Part shown: piece after piece, positions 27,684 through 35,283 of the stretch
How positions within the stretch are numbered: the stretch's first letter is position 1
Layout of the letters: the number at the start of each line of letters is the position of its first letter
Assembly (NCBI GenBank): GCA_963662575.1
Contig: OY759723.1
Span: 1 to 64,000, forward strand
Direction: 5' to 3'
DNA: 64,000 bases
DNA from: Bin5 sp963662575
Lineage (GTDB): Bacteria; Chloroflexota; Anaerolineae; Caldilineales; Caldilineaceae
The notes under the pieces: model-generated
The model's database searches: none
What the model was told of the DNA's origin: nothing
The model's input: only the letters and a program-made list of their open reading frames with translations
Translations under genes and position numbers: made by a program

Positions 27684-28220
27684 TTAGTTCATGCTGATCG
27701 AAATCGAGCCGGAGTCCTGTGCAACACTGACGCTGGCGGGGAGCATGATATTCTGGGCCAAGACAGCGTTGATCTGTGCATTGACCGGAGAAAGCAGAGC
27801 TCCACCCACGGACATACCGCCGGCACTGGCCGACTGGAGATCAACCATCAGATGGCCGTCGCTCACCATCAGGTTACCGACGAGGTCGAGTGTATTGCCC
27901 ATCATGCTGACGCCGTCCTTCAGGGTGACGCGGAAGTGCATGGCATCGGGCTCAATCCAGACCATAACGGAATCGACCGGCTGGTTGGGACCGCTGTTGG
28001 CTTCGAGAGCCTTGGTCACATAGCTGCTGAACTCAGATTCACTCAGCATAACCTCGCCCATCACAATTCCGCCCATCAGGGCATCCTGCGCCGACAGGGC
28101 CGCTTCGTGGGAGATCTCAACGTCTCGGTCGGGGGGAGCGGACGCCGCGGCGCACGCACTAAGAACTACCAGCAGCAGAGACAGTACAACAAGCGTAATG
28201 AATGGGGTTCGTTTGTTCAT
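27684..28220 (-). CDS. Small lipoprotein of unknown function
   Basis: Predicted lipoprotein of 178 residues: N-terminal signal FITLVVLSLLLVVLSAC with lipid-attachment Cys23, then a mature domain. The mature part has an early segment EVMLSESEFSSYVTKALEAN and beta-strand-like stretches (VMVWIEPDAMHFRVTLKDG, NLMVSDGHLMVDLQS, LPASVSVAQDSGSISISMN). The layout recalls lipid-binding LmeA/DUF2993-like or SRPBCC-type lipoproteins, but that is a guess. It is monocistronic, followed by a terminator 215 bases downstream. No family was recognised with confidence. Confidence 0.6.
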   Translation of the reverse strand: MNKRTPFITLVVLSLLLVVLSACAAASAPPDRDVEISHEAALSAQDALMGGIVMGEVMLSESEFSSYVTKALEANSGPNQPVDSVMVWIEPDAMHFRVTLKDGVSMMGNTLDLVGNLMVSDGHLMVDLQSASAGGMSVGGALLSPVNAQINAVLAQNIMLPASVSVAQDSGSISISMN

Positions 28221-28459
28221 GATTCTGTTGCTCCTTGAGAGAATTGGGTTTAAGGGAACGTTAGTCTTGATCTCATCATAAATTGATTGAGAAACAATTA
28301 AATGATGACCATGAGCTATATCGTCTCATAAGAACAGATCGAGCGCAAATCTGAAAAAAGCGGAACGGAGGGGGCAAAAATTGATGTCTCCGCACTCTGA
28401 TCCAGGATTTTCTGATTGCGACACTATCTTCTCACAAGAACAATTCCTGTACAAGTCGC
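28221..28459. other. Leader region between the candidate ncRNA and the lipoprotein gene
   Basis: An AT-rich stretch (28260-28330) lies upstream of the lipoprotein start, with AAGGAGCAACAG-like purine-rich sequence just before the ATG. No good -35/-10 pair could be fixed here, so the lipoprotein may depend on the strong promoter at 28612-28640 with read-through of the terminator. Confidence 0.35.
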
Positions 28460-28478
28460 AAAAAAGGGGCTCCTCCCC
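28460..28478 (-). terminator. Intrinsic terminator of the candidate RNA
   Basis: On the minus strand GGGG (28478-28475), loop AGGAG, CCCC (28469-28466), then TTTTTT (28465-28460). The stem is short but GC-only and the T-tract is perfect. Confidence 0.65.
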
Positions 28479-28605
28479 GCTTGGGCCTCTGAACTACCGA
28501 GCCTGCGGGCTCTCTAAGTTGCGATGTCGGTTCTGCCGATTCTTTGATGACTGTGTGATCTCCACTGGAAACAGGCGCCGGGTTGCGCCCAGGGAGAGTG
28601 CATCT
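28460..28605 (-). ncRNA. Candidate small RNA or riboswitch-like leader
   Basis: A minus-strand unit of about 145 bases begins just after a perfect-spacing promoter and ends in a GGGG-AGGAG-CCCC hairpin with six T. Internal stems include GAGCC-CGCA-GGCTC (about 28502-28515), TCGG-CAGAA-CCGA (about 28531-28543) and GGG-CGCAA-CCC near the 5' end. The 5' segment CTCTCC can pair with GGGGAG of the terminator stem, giving two mutually exclusive folds. No coding frame fits. It could be a free regulatory RNA (6S-like size) or a transcription-attenuating leader of the lipoprotein gene 240 bases downstream; the class is not recognised. Confidence 0.55.
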
Positions 28606-28611
28606 GTGCCT

Positions 28612-28640
28612 ATCATACACGTGACTGGCGAGGCTGTCAA
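28612..28640 (-). promoter_or_regulatory. Near-consensus promoter of the candidate RNA
   Basis: On the minus strand TTGACA (28635-28640), a 17-base spacer, and TATGAT (28612-28617). Predicted transcription start is about 28605. Confidence 0.8.
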
Positions 28641-28914
28641 GCCTTAATAGTCGCAAAGGTTCAATCAAGAGTCATGGCAAGCTTGTGACAGAATCCAATC
28701 ATTGGTCCCGGAATCAGGTGGGACGCCGGCGTTTCCAGGGGGCGAAAACGAAGAATGGGTAACTCACAGATTGGTGGGAGACATATTGCTACATCGGCGC
28801 TCGTTTTTGATGGTGGGGAAACTTTGCAAGGGAAGATCCAGCACGCCGGCTTTTTCGCTCCTGTGTTTGGCGGCTACATAGTTGGAAGTGAGCCGGCAGG
28901 CCCTCACGCGCGAA

Positions 28915-29430
28915 TCAGCCTGTTGCCTCGGAATCCTCCAACATGCCGACACCTGCCAGCTCGCGGTCAAGCAGATACAACCCCGGTTTGAAGTCCCCTA
29001 TTAGGCGGAGCTTCTGGACCAGGTCATCCACCAATTCCTCTTCTTCCACCTGTTCGTCTACAAACCACTGCAGAAAACTGTCGGTGGCATAGTCGCCTTC
29101 CAGGCGGGCAAGTTGTACGATGCGGTCTATCGACGCCGTCACCTTCTGCTCTTGCTTGAGTGCGCCTTCCATTACCTCCTGTGGAGACCCGAAGCCCCCT
29201 TCCGGAGCGGGGACGGGGAAAAGTTCGACACGGCCCCGGCGGCTGTGGATAAACTGGTAGATCTTCATCGCGTGGGCCATTTCTTCTTCCGCATGATTGA
29301 AGATCCATTGCGAAAACCCTTTGAGGCCCAGTCCCTCAAAGTAGTCGGCGGCAGCCAGGTAGGTGTAGTGCGCCTGTAGCTCCATGTTAATCTGTTGATT
29401 TAAGGCGCTCTGCACTTTTTCGACAAACAT
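28915..29430 (-). CDS. ftnA: Ferritin
   Basis: Iron-storage protein of 171 residues forming 24-subunit cages in the cytoplasm. The ferroxidase residues Glu17 (NQQINMELQAHYTY), Glu50 and His53 (HAEEEMAHAM) are present, with Tyr24-equivalent tyrosines nearby and later Glu-rich helix EEEELVDDLVQKL. The pattern matches bacterial non-haem ferritin rather than bacterioferritin (no haem Met in the expected place is obvious) or Dps. The length is typical. It is divergent from nothing close and precedes no partner gene; the upstream 207 bases separate it from the cation efflux gene on the same strand. Confidence 0.92.
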   Translation of the reverse strand: MFVEKVQSALNQQINMELQAHYTYLAAADYFEGLGLKGFSQWIFNHAEEEMAHAMKIYQFIHSRRGRVELFPVPAPEGGFGSPQEVMEGALKQEQKVTASIDRIVQLARLEGDYATDSFLQWFVDEQVEEEELVDDLVQKLRLIGDFKPGLYLLDRELAGVGMLEDSEATG

Positions 29431-29637
29431 GCTTGTGTATCCTTTCAGAGGTGGTTCCGGTTGCGGTCGGCTGATTGACTATCAGAATGCAGAGGATGAT
29501 AGTGTTCTGCCCCGTTGTGCGATTCGCCAAGAGGTTCTGCTGGCGTCGGACCGACGTTCATTGGGTTGTATAGCATCGGCGCAGGAGGGCGGAACGGGCA
29601 GTGGGGCGAGGCTTGGCATGCTGGGCCGGGCAGTCTG

Positions 29638-30612
29638 TCATAGCTGAGTTTCCGCCATGCTGCAGTCGCCCGGATATTCGATTTCGATGGTGATGTGGGA
29701 AAGTTGCAGCCCGCCCAACTCTTCACGCGCCCGCTGTTTAATGTCACGTATTTCGTTTTGATTGGTTGCTTGATCTACAACGAGATGGGTAGACAGCACG
29801 TGATGGTTGCCGTCCAGCGACCAGAGATGGGTGTGGTGACAATCTTCTACGGCGGTGATGCTGCGGAGACGCTGCGTCAGGTGCGACAGGTCGACTCCTT
29901 CAGGCGCTGCTTGCAAGAACAGTTCTGCCGTCTTTTTCAGATGCCCAAGCACATTATAGAGAATGTAGAGTGTGATGAGGAGTGACAGAATAGAGTCCAG
30001 AATGTACAGATCGATAAAGAGCAATGTGATCCCAACTATAAGGACAGCGACCCAACCGAGAACGTCTTCAAGCAGATGCCACATAGCGACTTTCGCGTTC
30101 ATGCTGCCACCGCCCCGCAGACGCCATACCGCAACGCCATTGACGGCAATGCCGCCCAAGGCCAGCAGAATCATACCTGTTGCGTTGGTGGCTTCCGGGT
30201 TGAGCAGGCGCGGGATGACTTCGGCCAGGACGAAGAGCCCGCCCGCGATGAGGACCGCGGCATTGATAAAGGCAGCGAGCAAAGAAAGACGGCCATATCC
30301 GTAGGAGTAGCGCGCCGGCGCCTCCTTGGCTGCTTGCTTCTCCAGGCCCCAAGCCATGCCCAGCGCGATCGAGTCGCCGAGGTCGTGTAACGCATCGGAT
30401 AGGATGGCGACGCTATTGGTGAAGTAAGCGCCTATGATTTCTACAACTGTGAAGCACAGATTCAGGAAGAATGCTGTGCGCAGGTTGGCCGAATCGCCGT
30501 GATGATGGTGATGTAGATGCGCGCCATGGCCGTGGTCATGGTCGTGTTCATGGATATGATCACGGCCATTCTCATGGCTGCGTTCGTGTTGGTGGCTATG
30601 GTCGTGACCCAT
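29638..30612 (-). CDS. Cation diffusion facilitator (CzcD-like metal exporter)
   Basis: Membrane metal/proton antiporter of 324 residues. The N-terminus (1-42) is extremely His-rich and probably binds metal. Six transmembrane segments follow, with the metal-site residues in SVAILSDALHDLGDSIALG and HLLEDVLGWVAVLIVG (each having the H/D pairs of the family). The C-terminal cytoplasmic domain contains DCHHTHLWSLDGNHHVLSTHL, typical of the zinc-transporting subgroup. It likely exports Zn, Co or Cd. Located next to ferritin in a metal-homeostasis setting. Confidence 0.92.
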   Translation of the reverse strand: MGHDHSHQHERSHENGRDHIHEHDHDHGHGAHLHHHHHGDSANLRTAFFLNLCFTVVEIIGAYFTNSVAILSDALHDLGDSIALGMAWGLEKQAAKEAPARYSYGYGRLSLLAAFINAAVLIAGGLFVLAEVIPRLLNPEATNATGMILLALGGIAVNGVAVWRLRGGGSMNAKVAMWHLLEDVLGWVAVLIVGITLLFIDLYILDSILSLLITLYILYNVLGHLKKTAELFLQAAPEGVDLSHLTQRLRSITAVEDCHHTHLWSLDGNHHVLSTHLVVDQATNQNEIRDIKQRAREELGGLQLSHITIEIEYPGDCSMAETQL

Positions 30613-31116
30613 AGGAGGACCTCAGTTCGGCGCAGCAGTGAGCGAAACAGGCGGGGCGACATCCATTTGCAGCACAATGTTGCACTAAACCGGCGGTTTT
30701 GACCAAATGCAGGCATCGCTCTCTGCCAGGTGTTTTCGAAACCGATTTGTTCTTGTTTGACAGGCGTTCGGCGGGTGTGGGGAGATGTGAATGGGCGCTT
30801 GCTGTCTGAAGCAGGAATTGCAGGATTCTTGGAGAATTTCAGGATCGCTGGCGACCGATCGAAAATATTCGGAGGGGTTCGCGGTGGGGCCGAACTGCGG
30901 CCGATAGGGGTTAGGAGCTGGAGACTGGTGCGGCGCGTGGTGTATCCCCCTGCACAAGAGAGAGAGAGACGAAGGCCCGACCGCGACCGCCCATATAGGG
31001 CAGAAGGCGCGGGAGGAGAGGCTATGGGTTCCTGTTGGCGGCAGTTCTGCAGGGTCGGGGATTGACTCAGGCTGTGTAGCTATTTCTTTTCTTGTGATTG
31101 GTTGATCGTGATCACG
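30613..31116. other. Intergenic region upstream of the metal exporter
   Basis: No gene is convincing in these 504 bases. An imperfect dyad TGCAGCA-CAA-TGTTGCA at 30668-30684 lies 56-72 bases upstream of the exporter start and could be a metal-sensor operator. A perfect 10-base palindrome CGTGATCACG is at 31107-31116. A segment near 30929-31000 resembles one at 34243-34310. Confidence 0.4.
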
Positions 31117-31221
31117 TTAGTGGTGCAAGCGACGTATTGTGCGGATGCAGTTGAGCAGAAACACGACGCCAACGAGCAAGCACAGTAGGAGGGCTAGCTG
31201 CAGAAAGTCCAGAATCTCCAT
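31117..31221 (-). CDS. Possible 34-residue membrane protein
   Basis: Short open frame starting MEILDFLQLALLLCLLVGVV and ending in a basic tail TIRRLHH: one transmembrane helix followed by positive charges. An AGGAAA ribosome binding site lies about 9 bases upstream, and an extended -10 box (TGC then TATACT, at 31278-31283 on the minus strand) lies about 57 bases ahead of the start. No homologue is recognised. The combination supports a real small membrane protein, but short hydrophobic frames also occur by chance. Confidence 0.38.
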   Translation of the reverse strand: MEILDFLQLALLLCLLVGVVFLLNCIRTIRRLHH

Positions 31222-31401
31222 TACTGATTTCCTGATTCGCTGTCTTGACAGAAAGTGGGAGGGTGACAATAGAGAATAGTATAGCACTGCAGATCATGAT
31301 TCGGAGTGGACTTTGGGTGAAATCGACCACTGCAAGGGTGAACAGAAAAACGTAGGTAAGGTTAACTCCTTTTTTAAGCGGGGTTAACTAAACCGAGGTG
31401 C

Positions 31402-32280
31402 TCAGAACAGGGCCAGCTGATCGCTGTCTTCTTCCCCGGGCGGCGCTACGATTTCGGGATTCCAGTCAGGAAGAGGGAATAGTTGGCCGACGCGAGAGCG
31501 CAAGCGGCGGACGGACTCCGGGGCGTGGCCTTCGAAAGGGTTGTGGACGTAGCAGAACACGTTTGTGCCATTGAGGAGCAGATCGGCGATGCGCCTGGCC
31601 CACTTGTCGAGCAGTTGGTCTTGGGGGCGCCGAATGGTTTTGTCATCGGGCAGAGGGTCGCGGTCATGGCCGATTAGACGGATATGGAGAGGGAGGGGTG
31701 TGTCGACGCTGGCGGCCGCGGCCTGCCAGTTGGAATACGTGTCCGGCTGTCCGGTACGTTCGACAACGACGAAGCCGATCTGCCTCTCCATCAGAAAGCG
31801 GGCGAAAGCGGTCGTCATGAGGTCAGCAGCCCGGACTTCGACGGACAGGGGAATATCGGGAGCCTGTGTTGCGATGTTATCGACGAAATTGGCCAGGAGG
31901 CGCCCTGCGCGGCTGCGGGTAAAGGTAGCAGGGAATTGGATGAGGCCGGGGGCGGCGACCGGGCCGAGAGAACGGATGACATTCAGATAGGTTGCCGCTA
32001 ACTGCTCCACATCCACGAGCCTCCTTTCATGGGTGATCTCTCTGGGCGCCTTCAGGGAAAAAGTGAACTCTGGCGGAACGCTCTCAAGCCAGCGCAGTAA
32101 TGTTTTAGTGGTAGGCAGGGCATAGAAGCTGGTGTTGACTTCGACGCTGTTGAACTCTGCGGCATAGTGGCTGAGTTGCCGGTCGGCCGGGGTCTGGGGG
32201 GGATAGAAGACTCCGCGCCAGTCGGGAAAGCTCCATGAAGAGGTACCGATGCGCAGTATTCCCAAGTTTTCTGTCTTCAT
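31402..32280 (-). CDS. DUF72 family protein (YecE-like)
   Basis: Soluble protein of 292 residues with a TIM-barrel-like DUF72 domain. The signature N-terminus GILRIGTSSWSFPDWRGVFYP, the segment EFNSVEVNTSFYALP and FSLKAPREITHERRL are all present, and the end reads CYVHNPFEGHAPESVRRL. The family has unknown biochemical function. The gene is divergent from the ammonium transporter gene. The length matches typical members (230-300 residues). Confidence 0.9.
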   Translation of the reverse strand: MKTENLGILRIGTSSWSFPDWRGVFYPPQTPADRQLSHYAAEFNSVEVNTSFYALPTTKTLLRWLESVPPEFTFSLKAPREITHERRLVDVEQLAATYLNVIRSLGPVAAPGLIQFPATFTRSRAGRLLANFVDNIATQAPDIPLSVEVRAADLMTTAFARFLMERQIGFVVVERTGQPDTYSNWQAAAASVDTPLPLHIRLIGHDRDPLPDDKTIRRPQDQLLDKWARRIADLLLNGTNVFCYVHNPFEGHAPESVRRLRSRVGQLFPLPDWNPEIVAPPGEEDSDQLALF

Positions 32281-32663
32281 AATCCTCTTTCCGGGCCTGA
32301 AATGGACGGGGATCGGCTCAGAAGTAGTGCGTTTTTTACAAATGCAGCTCTGTTATGTGCAACATGCACAAAAACAACTTTTCAATTTCATGCAGGATTG
32401 GCAGTGGATTCTGTTCTCCGATCGGTTATCCTTGCTCGTAATCGTCGGTCTGTGAAGTTGTTGGTGCACCGGCGCTGCGCTCTGAGAGAGCAATGCTGAG
32501 CGGATCAACGTAGGAAGCACATGCCCTTTTGGTTCGTTTGGCTCATCTGTGACACGAAGTGCGCGGGAGGCGACCAAAACCAGGGAAGTGGTCGCCGAAC
32601 AGCAAGAGTGGAGAAGATGGCCAGTTTTTTATCAGGTCTCACTTGAGGAAGGAGAACTTTTCG
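32281..32663. other. Divergent intergenic region between the DUF72 gene and amt
   Basis: A small perfect inverted repeat TGTGCA-ACA-TGCACA occurs at 32356-32370 and could be an operator. A ribosome binding site AAGGAGA at 32649-32655 precedes the amt start. No clear sigma-70 promoter pair was found; nitrogen-regulated genes may use other sites. Confidence 0.4.
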
Positions 32664-33998
32664 ATGTCAATGCTTGTACGTGCTGTGACACACGGCTCGA
32701 AGTTGCGGGCGATACCGCTTGCCGTCCTGGGGCTGCTTGTTTTTGCTCCATCTGCTTTCGCCCAGGATGCGGCGCCCTTTACGACGGATGAAGTTGCCTA
32801 TTCGGTAGACAACTTGATCCTGTTTGTTTCTGCAGTGCTGGTGCTGTTTATGCAGGCCGGCTTCGCTATGGTCGAGGCGGGTTTCAATTCGGCCAAGAAC
32901 ACTGTAAATATTATGTTCAAGAACATCATCGACCTGGCGAGTGGTGTTTTCTTCTATTTTCTGATTGGCTACAGCATTATGTACGGTGCGCCGGTGCTTG
33001 GCGGGTTCTTCGGCTTTAGCGGTTTCGGAATCTCATCGACACCGCCGGAAGCGATGGCAGGCAACTTGAATCCGCAGGTTGATTTTCTGTTCCAGGTGGC
33101 CTTTGCCGCGACGGCGGCCACGATCGTCTCCGGTGCCGTGGCCGGCCGCATGAAGATATCTGGCTACCTGATTTATAGTATCGTGCTCACCGCCATTATC
33201 TACCCTGTTAGCGGCTACTGGAAATGGGGTGGAGGCTGGTTGGACGCGATGGGCTTCTACGACTTTGCCGGGTCGCTGGTTGTTCATGCAGTAGGCGGCT
33301 TCGCGGCGCTGGCCGCGGTTATAGTACTCGGACCGCGAATCGGACGTTTCGGCGGCGGCTCGACCAATCCGCTGCCACCCAGTAACATGGCGATGGCAGC
33401 GCTGGGCGTTTTCATTCTGTGGATTGGTTGGTACGGTTTCAATCCGGGCAGCCAGCTTGCCTTTACGGGTGCGGTCAATACGGACGCCGTCATGCTGATC
33501 GCCACCAATACGACATTGGCGGCTGCAGCAGGAACATTGTTGGCGATGATTTACGGCTGGGTAAAGACGGGCAAGCCGAATCTGAGCTATACATTGAACG
33601 GCGCGCTGGGCGGTTTGGTCGGCATCACTGCAAACTGTGATTCAGTCAACAACGTTGAAGGTCTGATCATTGGCGCGGTGGCCGGCGTGCTGGTTTGCGT
33701 TGGCATGGAGGGGTTGGAGAAGTTCAAAGTTGACGACGCGGTTGGCGCATGGCCGGTTCATGGACTGTGCGGCATCTGGGGCGGTATTGCGACCGGTATC
33801 TTCGGAGGCCACCCCTTTCTTGCGCAGGTCGTAGGTTCGATTGCTATTCCGGTGTGGGCGTTCGCTTCCGCCTTCATTCTGTTCACGGTCATCAAGAAGC
33901 TGGGCGTGCTACGCGTCTCACCGGAAGAGGAGCAGGCGGGTCTGGATCTCTCCGAGCATGGTGTCGGCGCCTATCATCTGGCAGGCGAGGAAGCTTAG
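32664..33998 (+). CDS. amt: Ammonium transporter Amt
   Basis: Trimeric membrane ammonium channel/transporter of 444 residues from the ATG at 32664, chosen because AAGGAGA lies 8 bases upstream and the protein then begins with a signal peptide ending ...APSAFAQ. The frame is open further upstream to 32559. Eleven transmembrane segments follow; the family motifs are QAGFAMVEAGFNSAKN, the twin-His region with VVHAVGGFAALAAVI and WPVHGLCGIWGGI, and MLIATNTTLAAAAG. No glnK/PII gene follows, unlike most amt operons. A strong intrinsic terminator is downstream. Confidence 0.95.
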   Translation: MSMLVRAVTHGSKLRAIPLAVLGLLVFAPSAFAQDAAPFTTDEVAYSVDNLILFVSAVLVLFMQAGFAMVEAGFNSAKNTVNIMFKNIIDLASGVFFYFLIGYSIMYGAPVLGGFFGFSGFGISSTPPEAMAGNLNPQVDFLFQVAFAATAATIVSGAVAGRMKISGYLIYSIVLTAIIYPVSGYWKWGGGWLDAMGFYDFAGSLVVHAVGGFAALAAVIVLGPRIGRFGGGSTNPLPPSNMAMAALGVFILWIGWYGFNPGSQLAFTGAVNTDAVMLIATNTTLAAAAGTLLAMIYGWVKTGKPNLSYTLNGALGGLVGITANCDSVNNVEGLIIGAVAGVLVCVGMEGLEKFKVDDAVGAWPVHGLCGIWGGIATGIFGGHPFLAQVVGSIAIPVWAFASAFILFTVIKKLGVLRVSPEEEQAGLDLSEHGVGAYHLAGEEA

Positions 33999-34106
33999 AC
34001 GGCATCCCTATAATGGGGGGTAACCTCCCTCAATTGAAACTCTGTTCCATGTAGTGCCGAACTTGCAAACGGTTTCGCCACAAGTTTGGCCTGGAAAACT
34101 GAAAGA

Positions 34107-34153
34107 AAGCGTTCCTCTCGTGGAGTTCTTGTGACGAGGGGGACGCTTTTTTT
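34107..34153 (+). terminator. Intrinsic terminator after amt
   Basis: A 15-base stem (34107-34121 with 34134-34148, two G-T pairs), a 12-base loop and a run of seven T at 34147-34153, about 110 bases after the amt stop. Confidence 0.85.
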
Positions 34154-34324
34154 GTCATTGGCCGTAACTGCAGTGGAAAGGGGAAAGGAGTTAGGTGCGG
34201 TAGACCGGTTCCTGCTGGCGGGGCGGGTTTTGGAGGAGGCGTTGCGGGGGGTGTTCCCCCGCACAAGGGAGTGCCGAAAGCCCGACAGCCCAAAAAACAA
34301 GAGAGAGGGAGAGGATTACGGTCA
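34154..34324. other. Non-coding stretch between amt terminator and the next promoter
   Basis: No gene is seen. The part at 34243-34310 (GGGGGG-rich, then CCCCCGCACAAG and CCCGACAGCCC) resembles the intergenic sequence at 30929-31000 and may be a degenerate dispersed repeat. Confidence 0.35.
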
Positions 34325-34352
34325 TTGACATAGGTTTTTCAGCTTGTATAAT
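34325..34352 (+). promoter_or_regulatory. Perfect-consensus promoter of the carbohydrate island
   Basis: TTGACA (34325-34330) and TATAAT (34347-34352), both exact consensus, with a 16-base spacer. It points to the gene cluster starting at 34575. Confidence 0.85.
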
Positions 34353-34358
34353 CACAAC

Positions 34359-34574
34359 CCAACGGTATTTCACCGATGGCGCGCCAGCGGCGAGGCGGCA
34401 TTGGATTGCCCAGGCCTGTCTGGAAAGGACACAGTGCCAGGTGTCCGTCCACTGTGATTGCGCCAGACCGACCCCAATTCTCGTTACGAGACTCCTGACC
34501 CTTGTTCCTTCGTTAACGGACAGTAATCTAAGACCTGGCAACCGCGCTGGAAGGATGCCCTGGAGGGGCAGACT
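34359..34574 (+). promoter_or_regulatory. Long leader with alternative hairpins
   Basis: The 216-base untranslated leader contains GGACAC (34427-34432) pairing with GTGTCC (34441-34446), and an overlapping CACAGTG (34430-34436) pairing with CACTGTG (34450-34456). The two stems are mutually exclusive. This could be an attenuation or riboswitch-like control region; no known class is recognised. A GGAGGGG ribosome binding site precedes the ATG at 34575. Confidence 0.35.
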
Positions 34575-35177
34575 ATGATACGTAACAGCTTTGACATAGG
34601 GCCGGAAGGGTGGCACTCCTATGATTATCACGGCGAGATCGTGACCGGCGCGGGCATTTTTGTGCTGGCAACGTGGCAGAGAGAAGGGGGCGTCGACGGC
34701 TCCGGGTTCATCTGGGCCGATCAGTCGCGCTGGAGTACGGATGTGCCGGAGAGACCTATTTCGATTCTGGCGCTGATTCACTATCGGAATTGGGTGGGAT
34801 TGGGTCCCGTCGATTTGCGGCAAGCGGGGGTGTCGGTATATCTGAGAGGCGATGAATTGAAATTGTATGGTGCGACCTGCTATTTCTGGGTTCATTCGCC
34901 GGGAGTTCGCTGGCACTTCAGCGGGAACCCGATCCCGATAATGGACGGGCAATGGGCGCCGGAGCCGAGCCGGTTTGTACTGGAGAACGACGAATCTCTG
35001 TGGCATCGCAGTTACAGCAGTGAGGAGTTCCAGCGCCGCAGCTATGGGCAGGGCGGGCCGCGGCTCGACGATGTGCTGGGAGAGGTACATAGTTATGGCT
35101 TTTCTTTTATCGGATTCGACCGAGAGGTCCAGGGCAGATTGTCTTTGGGCAAGTTCGAGATTGTTGCCGGCACATAG
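34575..35177 (+). CDS. Conserved hypothetical protein, laminin-B-like beta-sandwich
   Basis: Soluble protein of 200 residues without signal peptide. Starting NSFDIGPEGWHSYDYHGEIV, it alternates short beta strands (SILALIHYRNWVGLGPVDL, GVSVYLRGDELKLYGATCYFWV, YGFSFIGFDREVQGRLSLGKFEI). The F-D-x-G-x-E-G-W opening resembles laminin-B or related carbohydrate-binding beta-sandwich domains, but the assignment is tentative. The gene starts a plus-strand cluster behind a perfect promoter and is followed after 106 bases by a glycosidase-like protein, so it may help bind the same substrate. Absence of export signal implies a cytoplasmic role. Confidence 0.55.
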   Translation: MIRNSFDIGPEGWHSYDYHGEIVTGAGIFVLATWQREGGVDGSGFIWADQSRWSTDVPERPISILALIHYRNWVGLGPVDLRQAGVSVYLRGDELKLYGATCYFWVHSPGVRWHFSGNPIPIMDGQWAPEPSRFVLENDESLWHRSYSSEEFQRRSYGQGGPRLDDVLGEVHSYGFSFIGFDREVQGRLSLGKFEIVAGT

Positions 35178-35283
35178 ATGAACTCGCGCTGCCAGAAAAT
35201 GGGAAAAGCTAACCAACCACAGGCAGACCATTGGTGTTTTTTCTTGATCTTGTGTTGTTCGCCAGATGGAAGGATATAACAGG

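Noticed and set aside
28485..28520. tRNA-like GGTAGTTCAGAGG in the candidate RNA
   Set aside because: No acceptor stem, anticodon arm or T-arm can be formed; likely coincidence.
28381..28647. 88-codon plus-strand frame
   Set aside because: It overlaps the minus-strand RNA unit, has no ribosome binding site and no domain; its Cys-rich text is probably a by-product.
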